Translations under genes and position numbers: made by a program
Notes under the pieces: model-generated
Databases searched by the model: none
Seen by the model: only the letters and a program-made list of their open reading frames with translations
What the model was told of the DNA's origin: nothing
Part shown: piece by piece, positions 41,814 to 50,012 of the stretch
How the letters are laid out: the number at the start of each line of letters is the position of its first letter
How positions within the stretch are numbered: the first letter of the stretch is position 1
DNA from: Ensifer adhaerens
GTDB taxonomy: Bacteria > Pseudomonadota > Alphaproteobacteria > Rhizobiales > Rhizobiaceae
NCBI RefSeq assembly: GCF_020035535.1
Contig: NZ_CP083349.1
Coordinates: forward strand, 1,550,001 to 1,614,000
Direction: 5' to 3'
Length of the DNA stretch: 64,000 bases

Positions 41814-42434
41814 ATGCTCGATCTCGATGTCATAGACGCGCCGGCCGCCGCCGCACTTGCCCTGGAGCCGATTAAGGCCCGTTTGCTGGCGGAACTTGCC
41901 GCGCCCGCATCGGCTGCCGCGCTGGCTGTGCGGGTGGGGCTGACGCGCCAGAAGGTCAACTACCATCTGCGTGCGCTCGAAGAGCACAAACTGATAGAAC
42001 CGGCAGAGCAACGCCGCTGGGGCGGGTTGACCGAGCGCCTGATGGTCGCAACCGCCACGTCCTATGTAGTTTCGCCGGCGGCGCTGGGGCCGATTGCTGC
42101 CGACCCCGGGCGGAGCAGCGATCGCCTATCTGCGAGCTATCTGGTCGCACTGGCGGCCCGCATGGTCCGTGAGGTCGGCGGACTGCTGTGCAGCGCCCGC
42201 ACGCAAAACAAGCGCCTAGCGACGCTGTCGATCGACACCGTGATCAACTTTCGTTCGCCTGCGGAGCGCGCCGCCTTTACCGCCGATCTCGCCCAGGCGG
42301 TGAGCGCGCTCGCCGCGCGCTACCACGACGAAGGCGCGCCGGACGCCCGGCCGCACCGGCTCATCATCGCCTCCTACCCTGCGCCAAGCGACGAGAGCGC
42401 AGCCAAGGGCGAACCCGACGACACCAACTCCTGA
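41814..42434 (+). CDS. ArsR/HTH-20-type transcriptional regulator
   Basis: A 206-residue winged-helix protein starting MLDLDVIDAPAAAALALEPI. The DNA-binding domain is ARLLAELAAPASAAALAVRV, then GLTRQKVNYHLRALEEHKLI, with the recognition helix around TRQKVNYHLR. There is no obvious Cys metal site. The long C-terminal domain has VINFRSPAERAAFTADLAQA and likely binds a ligand or dimerises. It precedes an SRPBCC-domain gene by 11 bases, a frequent pair in bacteria. A perfect 21-bp palindrome ends directly before its ATG, most likely the site of self-control. Confidence 0.85.
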   Translation: MLDLDVIDAPAAAALALEPIKARLLAELAAPASAAALAVRVGLTRQKVNYHLRALEEHKLIEPAEQRRWGGLTERLMVATATSYVVSPAALGPIAADPGRSSDRLSASYLVALAARMVREVGGLLCSARTQNKRLATLSIDTVINFRSPAERAAFTADLAQAVSALAARYHDEGAPDARPHRLIIASYPAPSDESAAKGEPDDTNS

Positions 42435-42445
42435 AAGGATAACCC

Positions 42446-43243
42446 ATGCCGATCAAGAAGGATGGCAGCGGAAAGCGCTGGGTTGAAATGGAACTGATCG
42501 TGCCCGGCTCGCCCGAAGAGGTCTGGCGGGCGATCGCAACCGGCAGCGGCAACAATGCCTGGTTCACCAAGACGGAAATCGATGAGCGGGTCGGAGGCAA
42601 GATCGCCTTCGACTTCGGTCCGAACGGCAGCTCGACCGGCGAGGTGACGCATTGGGAGCCGCCTGCCCGCTTTGCCTATGTGGAACGCGAGTGGAGCGAG
42701 GGCGCGCCGCCGGTCGCAACCGAAATCACCGTCACGGCGCGTTCCGGCGATCGCTGCGTGCTGCGCATGGTGCATTCGCTGTTCACAGCGAATGACGACT
42801 GGGACGACCAGTTGGAAGGCTTCGAGGGCGGATGGCCGGCGTTCTTCGAGATCCTGAAGATCTATCTCGCACATTTCGCCGGCGAGAAGGCGGTCAGCAG
42901 CTTCGCCATGGTTTCAACCGGGGAACCGCAGGCAAGAGTCTGGGAACGCCTGACCGAAGCGCTGGGACTTCTCGGCGCCAATGTCGGCGAGGAGCGCAGC
43001 ACGCCACCACGGCCCGAACGCCTTGCCGGCATCGTCGAACGGGTACAGCAGGACACCAAGCAACGCTATCTGCTGCTGCGCCTGAAGGAACCCGGCGCCG
43101 GCATCGCGCTCATCGGAAGCTATTCGACCGGCGAAGGCACCAATGCCAGCATCGCGCTCTATCACTATGGAGACGGTGCCAAGGCGCGCGCGAAAGACAG
43201 CGAGCCGAAATGGCAGAAATGGATGGCGACAACGTTCAACTAG
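42446..43243 (+). CDS. SRPBCC / AHSA1-domain protein
   Basis: A 265-residue START-like protein in an operon with the ArsR regulator, GAAAGGATAACCC upstream. Residues about 10-150 form an AHSA1-type cavity domain: MELIVPGSPEEVWRAIATGS, then WFTKTEIDERVGGKIAFDFG, VTHWEPPARFAYVERE, and WPAFFEILKIYLAHFAG. The C-terminal 110 residues (MVSTGEPQARVWERLTEALG and onward, LIGSYSTGEGTNASIALYHY) make a second domain of similar style. These domains bind hydrophobic ligands; the ligand is not known and may be sensed or detoxified under the regulator. Confidence 0.8.
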   Translation: MPIKKDGSGKRWVEMELIVPGSPEEVWRAIATGSGNNAWFTKTEIDERVGGKIAFDFGPNGSSTGEVTHWEPPARFAYVEREWSEGAPPVATEITVTARSGDRCVLRMVHSLFTANDDWDDQLEGFEGGWPAFFEILKIYLAHFAGEKAVSSFAMVSTGEPQARVWERLTEALGLLGANVGEERSTPPRPERLAGIVERVQQDTKQRYLLLRLKEPGAGIALIGSYSTGEGTNASIALYHYGDGAKARAKDSEPKWQKWMATTFN

Positions 43244-43474
43244 ATCGCCCATTGGCAGAGGGCGCTTCGCCGCCGCCAGCCTGCGCACGCCATTACGCGG
43301 ACATCACCAACTTATGATATCTAATATCTGACTTTCATATCACCAGACAACAAATTGAATTAACACGATTTACATAGACAGATCTGAGCAACTATCTGAA
43401 GCTGCCACCAAAGCTCCTGTTTCCAAAAGCCGCGACTGTCCTATGGTCTTTCATTGCGGCTATGGAGATCGGCG

Positions 43475-43897
43475 ATGTTCAGGACCCTTGCTATTGCCCT
43501 CGGTCTGGCGGCTCAACTGGCGGGCATGAGCGCTTCGCGCGCGGAAGAACCTGTCGATACGGCACGCGCCATCATTCAAGAACAGATCGCGGCCTTTCTG
43601 CACGACGATGCAGAGACGGCCTATTCTTTCGCCTCACCTGAGATCCGGGGAAAGTTCCCCGACAAGACCGCTTTTTTCGACATGGTCAAGCGCGGCTACC
43701 GGCCGGTTTATCGGCCCGGCAATTTCGCCTTCGGCCGATCGAAAGTCGTGGGCGACCAAGTGATCCAGGAAGTGCTGATCTCAGCCCCTGATGGTAAGGA
43801 CTGGACCGCGCTCTATCAACTCGTGAAGCAGCCGGACGGCAGCTACAAGATCAATGCCGTGATGATGCTGCAGTCGGCGCCGGGGCCGGAGATCTGA
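43475..43897 (+). CDS. DUF4864 family secreted protein
   Basis: A 140-residue exported protein. The start MFRTLAIALGLAAQLAGMSA follows ATGGAGATCGGCG. The signal ends near residue 24 (SRA-EE). The mature part matches the DUF4864 pattern: IIQEQIAAFLHDDAETAYSF, then ASPEIRGKFPDKTAFFDMVK, YRPVYRPGNFAFG and YQLVKQPDGSYKINAVMML. It has an NTF2-like cystatin shape. Function is unknown; the domain is frequent in rhizobia. It converges with tgt, 13 bases apart. Confidence 0.8.
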   Translation: MFRTLAIALGLAAQLAGMSASRAEEPVDTARAIIQEQIAAFLHDDAETAYSFASPEIRGKFPDKTAFFDMVKRGYRPVYRPGNFAFGRSKVVGDQVIQEVLISAPDGKDWTALYQLVKQPDGSYKINAVMMLQSAPGPEI

Positions 43898-43910
43898 GCG
43901 CTATCGCGTC

Positions 43911-45041
43911 TCAGACCGGCGGAAGGTCCCCTCGCCGCCAGGTTTCCTGCGTCTCGGCCATGAAGTCGGCGAAGCGGCCTTCGTCGATCGCCTGGCGGAT
44001 GCCCGCCATCAGCTCCTGGTAGTAGGCCAGGTTGTTCCAACTCAAGAGCATGCCACCGAGCGATTCGTTCGAGCGGATCAGGTGATGCAGGTAGGCACGC
44101 GAATAGTCGCGCGTTGCCGGGCACGAAGATTGCTCGTCGAGCGGGCGCATGTCCTCAGCGTGGCGCGCATTGCGCAGGTTGATGCGGCCGTGGCGCGTGA
44201 ACGCCAGGCCATGGCGCCCCGAGCGGGTCGGCATCACGCAGTCGAACATGTCGATGCCTTCGGCCACGGACCGCAGGATATCGTCAGGCGTGCCGACACC
44301 CATGAGATAGCGCGGCTTGTCCACAGGCATGATCGGGCAGGTAATGTCGAGCATGCGCAGCATCACCTCCTGCGGTTCGCCGACGGCGAGACCGCCAACG
44401 GCATAGCCCTTGAGGTCCAGACCCTTCAGCGCTTCGGCCGAACGTTCGCGCAGCTTCGGAATGTCGCCACCCTGGACGATGCCGAACATCGCCTTGCCCG
44501 GCTGATCGCCGAAGGCGACCTTGCAGCGCTCGGCCCAGCGCAGCGACATCTCCATCGCGCGCTCGATTTCCTTCGGTTCGGCCGGCAGCGCCACGCATTC
44601 GTCGAGCTGCATCTGGATATCGCTGTCGAGCAACCCTTGAATTTCGATCGAGCGTTCCGGCGACATGTGGAAGAGCGCGCCGTCGACATGGCTCTTGAAG
44701 GTGACGCCCTGCTCGTCGAGCTTGCGAAGGCCGGCGAGCGACATGACCTGGAAACCGCCGCTATCGGTCAGGATCGGCCCTTGCCAGCGGATGAGGCCAT
44801 GCAGACCGCCGAGCCGCGCGACGCGTTCTGCGCCGGGCCGCAACATCAGGTGATAGGTATTGCCCAGAATGATGTCGGCGCCGAGGTCCTTCACCTGGTC
44901 GAGATACATCGCCTTGACCGTGCCGACTGTGCCGACCGGCATGAAGGCGGGCGTGCGGATCGTGCCGCGCGGCATGGAAACCTCGCCGCGACGGGCCTTG
45001 CCATCAGTCTTGTGCAGTTTGAACTGGAAGGTCTCGGTCAT
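43911..45041 (-). CDS. tgt: tRNA-guanine transglycosylase
   Basis: A 376-residue enzyme that exchanges G34 of GUN tRNAs for preQ1. Catalytic and binding residues are visible: [12 protein letters not shown] (nucleophile-region Asp), [17 protein letters not shown] and [20 protein letters not shown]. The zinc knuckle normally has C-x-C-x2-C-xn-H; here the place reads [20 protein letters not shown] with only one Cys, so zinc binding may be altered. It is transcribed with queA, whose stop is directly upstream of its start. Confidence 0.93.
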   Translation of the reverse strand: MTETFQFKLHKTDGKARRGEVSMPRGTIRTPAFMPVGTVGTVKAMYLDQVKDLGADIILGNTYHLMLRPGAERVARLGGLHGLIRWQGPILTDSGGFQVMSLAGLRKLDEQGVTFKSHVDGALFHMSPERSIEIQGLLDSDIQMQLDECVALPAEPKEIERAMEMSLRWAERCKVAFGDQPGKAMFGIVQGGDIPKLRERSAEALKGLDLKGYAVGGLAVGEPQEVMLRMLDITCPIMPVDKPRYLMGVGTPDDILRSVAEGIDMFDCVMPTRSGRHGLAFTRHGRINLRNARHAEDMRPLDEQSSCPATRDYSRAYLHHLIRSNESLGGMLLSWNNLAYYQELMAGIRQAIDEGRFADFMAETQETWRRGDLPPV

Positions 45042-46124
45042 CTAGTCTTTCCGGAAAAGCAGGCTGGCGTCGCCATAGGAATAGAAGCGGTAGCCGGTTT
45101 CGATCGCATGCATATATGCCGCGCGCATCGTTTCGAGGCCAGAGAAGGCCGAAACCAGCATGAACAGCGTCGATTTCGGCAGATGGAAATTGGTCATCAG
45201 CATGTCGACGGCGCGGAAGCGATAGCCGGGTGTGATGAAGATGCCGGTTGGCCCGGACCACGGCTTGACGGTGCCCTCTTCCGAAGTTGCGCTTTCGATC
45301 AGCCGCAACGAGGTCGTGCCGACACAGACGATGCGGCCGCCCTTCGCCTTGATGGCGTTCAGCTGCTCGGCCGTGCGGGCGTCGACGTAGCCGATCTCTT
45401 GGTGCATCACATGGTCGTCGGTGTCATCGGCCTTGACCGGCAGGAACGTGCCCGCTCCCACATGCAGCGTCACGAAGTGCCGCTCGATGCCAGCCTCGTC
45501 GAGTTTGGCGAAAAGCCGGTCGGTAAAGTGCAGACCAGCGGTTGGGGCCGCAACGGCGCCCTCCTCCCGGGCGTACATGGTCTGGTAGTCGGCGCGGTCC
45601 TGTGCGTCCTCGGCGCGCTTCGAGGCGATGTAAGGCGGCAAGGGAATATGGCCGACAGCCATGATTGCTTCGTCGAGCGGCGGGCCCGAGAGGTCGAAAC
45701 GCAGCGTCACCTCGCCGGCATCGCCCTTTTCTTCCACCGTCGCGTCAAGCGTTCCAAGAAGGCAGCTCGTGCTACCGTGGCCGAAGGCGATGCGGTCACC
45801 AATCTTGAGGCGCCGTGCCGGGCGGGCAAAGGCCTTCCAGCAATCCGGTGCCGCGCGCATGTGCAGCGTCAGCGAAACGGGTGTGGTGATCTCCTCGCCC
45901 CGGCGGCGAATGCCTTCGAGCTGTGCAGGGATCACCTTGGTGTCGTTGAAGACCAGCGCGTCGCCTGCCTTAAGGAAAGACGGCAGATCGAGCACGCCCT
46001 GGTCGGACAGAACGTCTGTGCCGTCAGGGCGGACGACGAGCATGCGGGCACTGTCGCGCGGGCTTGCGGGCCGAAGCGCAATCGAGGTTTCCGGAAGGTC
46101 GAAGTCGAACAGGTCTACGCGCAT
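45042..46124 (-). CDS. queA: S-adenosylmethionine:tRNA ribosyltransferase-isomerase
   Basis: A 360-residue QueA. It begins [20 protein letters not shown] and shows [40 protein letters not shown], then [33 protein letters not shown], and [20 protein letters not shown] with [12 protein letters not shown]. It transfers ribose from SAM to preQ1 in tRNA to form epoxyqueuosine. The stop is directly followed by the tgt start; together they are two successive steps of queuosine formation. Confidence 0.97.
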   Translation of the reverse strand: MRVDLFDFDLPETSIALRPASPRDSARMLVVRPDGTDVLSDQGVLDLPSFLKAGDALVFNDTKVIPAQLEGIRRRGEEITTPVSLTLHMRAAPDCWKAFARPARRLKIGDRIAFGHGSTSCLLGTLDATVEEKGDAGEVTLRFDLSGPPLDEAIMAVGHIPLPPYIASKRAEDAQDRADYQTMYAREEGAVAAPTAGLHFTDRLFAKLDEAGIERHFVTLHVGAGTFLPVKADDTDDHVMHQEIGYVDARTAEQLNAIKAKGGRIVCVGTTSLRLIESATSEEGTVKPWSGPTGIFITPGYRFRAVDMLMTNFHLPKSTLFMLVSAFSGLETMRAAYMHAIETGYRFYSYGDASLLFRKD

Positions 46125-46144
46125 TGTTTTCTTCAGACAAAAGC

Positions 46145-46182
46145 AAACCCGCCCCGGCGCTGTTGGCGACCGGGGCGGGTTT
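46145..46182 (-). terminator. Terminator after the cyclophilin genes
   Basis: AAACCCGCCCCGG (46145-46157) pairs perfectly with CCGGGGCGGGTTT (46170-46182) around a 12-base loop. On the minus strand the stem runs into TTTGCTTTTG. It separates the ppi genes from queA, which begins 21 bases below. Confidence 0.88.
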
Positions 46183-46197
46183 GTGCATTAGCGCAAA

Positions 46198-46707
46198 TCA
46201 GGCGTCGGCGGCAACCCGCATGGAGACGATGGTGTCGGGATCGCGCACCGGTTCGCCGCGCTTGATCTTGTCGACATTGTCCATGCCTTCGATGACCTGG
46301 CCCCAAACGGAATACTGCTTGTTGAGCCAGGGGGCATCGGTGAAGCAGATGAAGAACTGCGAGTTTGCCGAGTTCGGCATCTGGCTGCGGGCCATCGAGC
46401 AGGTGCCACGGATGTGGCTGACGTTCGAGAATTCAGCCTTCAGATCCGGCTTGGAGGAGCCGCCCATGCCGGCACGCGCCGGGTTGAAGTGTTCGCCGCC
46501 GGTCTTGCCGTACTGAACGTCGCCGGTCTGCGCCATGAAGTCCTCGATCACGCGGTGGAACACCACGCCGTCATAGGCACCTTCGCGAGCCAGTTCCTTG
46601 ATGCGGGCGACATGACCCGGAGCGACGTCAGGCAGAAGCTCGATAACGATCTTGCCCTTGGTGGTCTCCATGATGATCGTGTTTTCCGGATCTTTGATCT
46701 CGGCCAT
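46198..46707 (-). CDS. ppiB: Peptidyl-prolyl cis-trans isomerase, cyclophilin type (cytoplasmic)
   Basis: A 169-residue cyclophilin with no signal peptide, start MAEIKDPENTIIMETTKGKI. Landmarks are IVIELLPDVAPGHVARIKEL, FHRVIEDFMAQTGDVQYGKT (catalytic Arg), MARSQMPNSANSQFFICF, and LNKQYSVWGQVIEGMDNVDK. It speeds proline isomerisation during folding. The next gene upstream encodes a close relative with an export signal, so the pair arose by duplication and covers both cell compartments. Confidence 0.92.
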   Translation of the reverse strand: MAEIKDPENTIIMETTKGKIVIELLPDVAPGHVARIKELAREGAYDGVVFHRVIEDFMAQTGDVQYGKTGGEHFNPARAGMGGSSKPDLKAEFSNVSHIRGTCSMARSQMPNSANSQFFICFTDAPWLNKQYSVWGQVIEGMDNVDKIKRGEPVRDPDTIVSMRVAADA

Positions 46708-46730
46708 GGGTTTTCTCCTTCTGTTTGACT

Positions 46731-47303
46731 TTACTTGCCGACCTTGACGCTGATCATGCGGTCGGGATCGGTAACGGAGCCGTTGTTGGCGTCGTCGCCG
46801 AGCTTGATCTTGTCGACGTTCTCCATACCCGAAACGACCTTGCCGACGACCGTGTACTGGCCGTTCAGGAAGTCGCCCGGTGCGAACATGATGAAGAACT
46901 GCGAATTGGCGCTGTTCGGATCCTGCGAGCGGGCCATGCCGACCGTGCCGCGTTCGAACGGAACGTCGGAGAATTCGGCCGGCAGGTCAGGCCGCGACGA
47001 TCCGCCGGTACCGGCAGCCTGCGGCTGGTAGCCGTTTTCCATGTCGCCATACTGCACGTCGCCAGTCTGGGCCATGAAGCCCTTGATCACGCGGTGGAAG
47101 GCAACGTTGTCATACTCGCCGGCGGCCGCAAGCGCCTTGATCTGCTCGACATGCTTCGGGGCAATGTCGGGACGCAGCTCGATGACGACAGGCCCATCCT
47201 TGAGCGTGATCGTGAGAAAATTGTCGGCCGACTGTGCGAATGCCGTTCCCGTCCAGGAGGCAAGCGCAAGCGCGCCGGCAAAAGCGAGGTGGAGGATTTT
47301 CAT
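46731..47303 (-). CDS. ppiA: Peptidyl-prolyl cis-trans isomerase, cyclophilin type (periplasmic)
   Basis: A 190-residue exported cyclophilin. The start MKILHLAFAGALALASWTGT has GGGAGAAACC upstream and gives a signal peptide cut after AFA. The body repeats the paralogue pattern: VVIELRPDIAPKHVEQIKAL, FHRVIKGFMAQTGDVQYGD, MARSQDPNSANSQFFIMF and LNGQYTVVGKVVSGMENVDK. It assists folding of envelope proteins. It is 23 bases upstream of ppiB and 35 bases after coaD, probably one transcript. Confidence 0.92.
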   Translation of the reverse strand: MKILHLAFAGALALASWTGTAFAQSADNFLTITLKDGPVVIELRPDIAPKHVEQIKALAAAGEYDNVAFHRVIKGFMAQTGDVQYGDMENGYQPQAAGTGGSSRPDLPAEFSDVPFERGTVGMARSQDPNSANSQFFIMFAPGDFLNGQYTVVGKVVSGMENVDKIKLGDDANNGSVTDPDRMISVKVGK

Positions 47304-47338
47304 GGTTTCTCCCTGCGTGGTGTAAAGGGTGCCGCGCT

Positions 47339-47833
47339 TCAAGCGCGGCGTTTGGCCTGCAGTGCTTGGTAAACTGCCGCGGGCACGAAGGCGCTGACGT
47401 CACCGCCCATGGCCGCGATCTGGCGGACCAATGTGGCCGTAATGGGCCGCGATGCCGTGCCTGCGGGCAAGAATAGTGTCTGGATGTCGGGGGCCATCTG
47501 CCGGTTCATTCCGGCCATCTGCATTTCGTAATCGAGGTCCGTGCCGTCGCGAAGTCCGCGCACCAGCAGTTTCGCGCCGCGCTCGCGTGCCGCGTCGACA
47601 ACCAGATTGTCAAAGGCGACGACGTCGATGTCACTGGCCCTGTCGGGCAGAAACTCCTGAAGCGACTGACGGACGAGACTTGCACGCTCTTCGAAGGAGA
47701 AAAGCGGTGCCTTCCCGGGATGGATACCGATTGCGACGATAACCTTCGCCGCCACGTTCAGCGCCTGCACGAGCACGTCGAGATGCCCGTTCGTCATCGG
47801 ATCGAAGGAGCCGGGATAAAATGCCGTGGTCAT
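47339..47833 (-). CDS. coaD: Pantetheine-phosphate adenylyltransferase
   Basis: A 164-residue nucleotidyltransferase from [20 protein letters not shown]; an earlier ATG at 47887 would add a non-family tail. The motif TNGH (about 14-17) and the late [20 protein letters not shown] are the ATP-binding signatures, with [20 protein letters not shown] typical of CoaD. It makes dephospho-CoA, the penultimate step to coenzyme A. It is followed by the two cyclophilins on the same strand. Confidence 0.95.
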   Translation of the reverse strand: MTTAFYPGSFDPMTNGHLDVLVQALNVAAKVIVAIGIHPGKAPLFSFEERASLVRQSLQEFLPDRASDIDVVAFDNLVVDAARERGAKLLVRGLRDGTDLDYEMQMAGMNRQMAPDIQTLFLPAGTASRPITATLVRQIAAMGGDVSAFVPAAVYQALQAKRRA

Positions 47834-48060
47834 CGCACCTGTTTCCGTTTGGTGATGCCTTTTGTCATGGACGGCGACGGATCGCAAGAGTTGTGCCGAG
47901 AGCCAGAGGCTGTTCCCTGGGAAACAGCGGGGCAGAAAGAATGAATGCTAGATGAATGCCATGTTCAAAGGTGCTTCACACGCAAAACGCTAGTGTAGCG
48001 CAGTAAACAACGGAACTTTTTCGAACGTACTGCCGTTTAGGACGCGAAAGGATTACGGCT

Positions 48061-48183
48061 ATGGGACTTGCTCTGTTTTCGATGGCGATGTTTTTCGCGA
48101 TGCTCTTTGCGACGATACATGGACTTCGCGACGAGTCCCGTGACCGGCGCGATAAATTCGCGACCCAGAAGATCTTCCATTGA
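48061..48183 (+). CDS. Tiny membrane protein 1 (40 residues)
   Basis: The sequence begins MGLALFSMAMFFAMLFATIH, one hydrophobic helix, and ends in a charged GLRDESRDRRDKFATQKIFH tail. GAAAGGATTACGGCT gives a good ribosome site. It is followed directly by a second protein of the same layout, whose start overlaps the region of its stop. Such tandem micro-proteins are easily missed. They could be stress or transporter-regulatory peptides; no homology is claimed. Confidence 0.55.
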   Translation: MGLALFSMAMFFAMLFATIHGLRDESRDRRDKFATQKIFH

Positions 48184-48194
48184 TGGAGGGCGTC

Positions 48195-48323
48195 ATGGCC
48201 ACCCTGTTCATGATCGCGGCAGCGGTTATCAGTTTCGTATTCTTGATCGATTTCGCCCGAACGATACGCGACCTCCAGCGCGATCGCCAGGGTTCGGAGC
48301 GGCTCGACGGTTTCAACGTCTAG
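48195..48323 (+). CDS. Tiny membrane protein 2 (42 residues)
   Basis: Preceded by ATGGAGGGCGTC, the frame reads MATLFMIAAAVISFVFLIDF, a single membrane helix, then ARTIRDLQRDRQGSERLDGF and NV. It shares the 'helix followed by R-x-LxRDR tail' layout with protein 1, suggesting a duplicated pair. An ATG at 48183 is an alternative start. A clear terminator lies 75 bases downstream. Confidence 0.55.
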   Translation: MATLFMIAAAVISFVFLIDFARTIRDLQRDRQGSERLDGFNV

Positions 48324-48397
48324 CGGTTTCGAGGCTTCGTCATCGAAGCTTGGTAGTAGGCGACGCCGTTCCCTTCCCCTGAGGCGGTCGCCATTCT

Positions 48398-48433
48398 AAG
48401 CCGGACGGCATCCCCTGCCCGTCCGGCTTTTTC
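48398..48433 (+). terminator. Rho-independent terminator after the tiny membrane proteins
   Basis: AAGCCGGACGG (48398-48408) pairs with CCGTCCGGCTT (48419-48429), 10-base loop, followed by TTTTTCTTT on the plus strand. It ends the two small forward genes and lies before the convergent MATE gene. Confidence 0.92.
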
Positions 48434-48456
48434 TTTGCCTCCACTCTACATACCGC

Positions 48457-49869
48457 TCAGTGGGTCGCCATGGCGGCAGCCTTTGCCGACATGGCGTTGA
48501 GCATGCGGAAGAAGCGCCAATTCAACAGCACGGCCGCAGCGGCTAGCCCGAGCACGAAGCCGAACCAGACACCGATCCCGCCGAAGTTGAACAGGAAGGC
48601 GAAGGCCCAGGCGCACACAAAGCCGATCGGCCAATAGGAGATCAATGCCAGCAGCATGGGTACCTTGGTGTCCTTCAGCCCGCGCAGCATGCCGGCAGCG
48701 ATCGCCTGCATGCCGTCGACGAGCTGGAAAGCGCCGGCAATGACGATGAGCGGCGCGGCAAAAGCAAGAACCGCGGCGGCGTCCGGCCGCTCGGTGTCGA
48801 GATAGAGCGCGGCGAGCTGGCTCGGGAAAAGCGCATAGATCGCGCTGCCGACGATGGCAAAGCCGGCGCCGAGCACGAGCGACGCAATCGCCGCCCGGCG
48901 CACGCCCAGGAGATCGCCGCGCCCATAGGAAAGACCTACGCGCACGGTTGCGGCTTGGGCGAGACCGAGCGGGATCATGAAAGCGATAGAGGCGAACTGC
49001 AGGGCGATGCCATGGGCCGCAAGCTCGACCGTGCCAATGGTCCCCATCAGCAGCGACGCGACCGTGAAGAGGCTGACCTCCGCAAGGATTGTCAGCGAGA
49101 TCGGAATGCCGAGAAAGACGACTTCGCGAAACGCCACCCAGTCGGGGCGCCAGAAGCGCACGAACAATTCGTACTGGTTGAGCTCCGGCTTGCTTTTGAT
49201 GTAGGCGATCGTCAGTGCCGCTCCGAGCACGGCAACGCCGAGGGCGGCGACGGCTGCGCCGAAAATGCCGAGTTTCGGAAAGCCGAAATGACCGAAAATC
49301 AGGACGTAGCAAAGCAGGGCGTTGAGCACGAGGGTTGCCAGCGTCACGTATAGAATGATGCCTGCCCTCTCCAGCCCGCTCAGGAAGGCGCGGAGCACCA
49401 TGAAGATGAGACCGGGAAAGATCGCCCACTGCGCAATGCGGATGTACTCGCCTGCGAGTGCTGCGACCTTCGGCTGTTGCCCGGCAAAAAGCAGGATCGG
49501 CTCGGCCATCCAGAGCACCGGCGCCGTCAGGACGCCGTAAAGCAGAACCACCCACATGCCCATGCGCACGGAACGGCGCACCGAGACCTTGTCGCCTCGC
49601 CCGACGGCTTGGGCCGCCATAGGCACCACGGCGTTGGCAAAACCGTTCCCGAAGACATAGACCGTGAAATACATCTGCGTCGCGAGAATGATGGCCGCAA
49701 GCTCGGTCGCGCCGAGCTTGCCGACCATCAGCACGTCCGTCGTGTTGATGGCGAGCTGGGCGAGCTGGGCACCGATGAACGGGACGCCAAGATAGAAACT
49801 CGCGCGATAATGCGTCCGCCAGGAATTGTCGGTCGTCAAAGACGTAGGGCTCGCATTTGCGGTCAGCAT
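48457..49869 (-). CDS. MATE family efflux transporter (NorM-like)
   Basis: A 470-residue integral membrane protein with about 12 helices. It begins MLTANASPTSLTTDNSWRTH and carries FYLGVPFIGAQLAQLAINTT, DVLMVGKLGATELAAIILAT, GRGDKVSVRRSVRMGMWVVL, a second similar half (VASLLMGTIGTVELAAHGIA) and GMLRGLKDTKVPMLLALISY, all typical of NorM-type proteins. These export cationic drugs or metabolites with Na+ or H+. Arginine-rich loops face the cytoplasm. The substrate cannot be told. Confidence 0.9.
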   Translation of the reverse strand: MLTANASPTSLTTDNSWRTHYRASFYLGVPFIGAQLAQLAINTTDVLMVGKLGATELAAIILATQMYFTVYVFGNGFANAVVPMAAQAVGRGDKVSVRRSVRMGMWVVLLYGVLTAPVLWMAEPILLFAGQQPKVAALAGEYIRIAQWAIFPGLIFMVLRAFLSGLERAGIILYVTLATLVLNALLCYVLIFGHFGFPKLGIFGAAVAALGVAVLGAALTIAYIKSKPELNQYELFVRFWRPDWVAFREVVFLGIPISLTILAEVSLFTVASLLMGTIGTVELAAHGIALQFASIAFMIPLGLAQAATVRVGLSYGRGDLLGVRRAAIASLVLGAGFAIVGSAIYALFPSQLAALYLDTERPDAAAVLAFAAPLIVIAGAFQLVDGMQAIAAGMLRGLKDTKVPMLLALISYWPIGFVCAWAFAFLFNFGGIGVWFGFVLGLAAAAVLLNWRFFRMLNAMSAKAAAMATH

Positions 49870-50012
49870 GGCAGATTCCTGGCAGTCGATACGGCCTCAG
49901 GCCGCAACTAAAGATCGGAGGGAGGAAAACCGGAGATAGAATACCGCCGGGCAAAGAGCCAGCCGCAAGGGCGAGGTTGCTCAAACTTTCATCGATAGAT
50001 CACGAAAATTGA

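Noticed and set aside
44082..46265. Plus-strand open frame of 727 codons opposite tgt and queA
   Set aside because: Both opposite genes are clear enzymes. The frame shows His/Arg/Asp-rich antisense composition only.
48013..48026. Possible SOS box GAAC-N-GAAC before the tiny membrane protein genes
   Set aside because: The spacing is six bases, not the seven required for the alphaproteobacterial LexA site.
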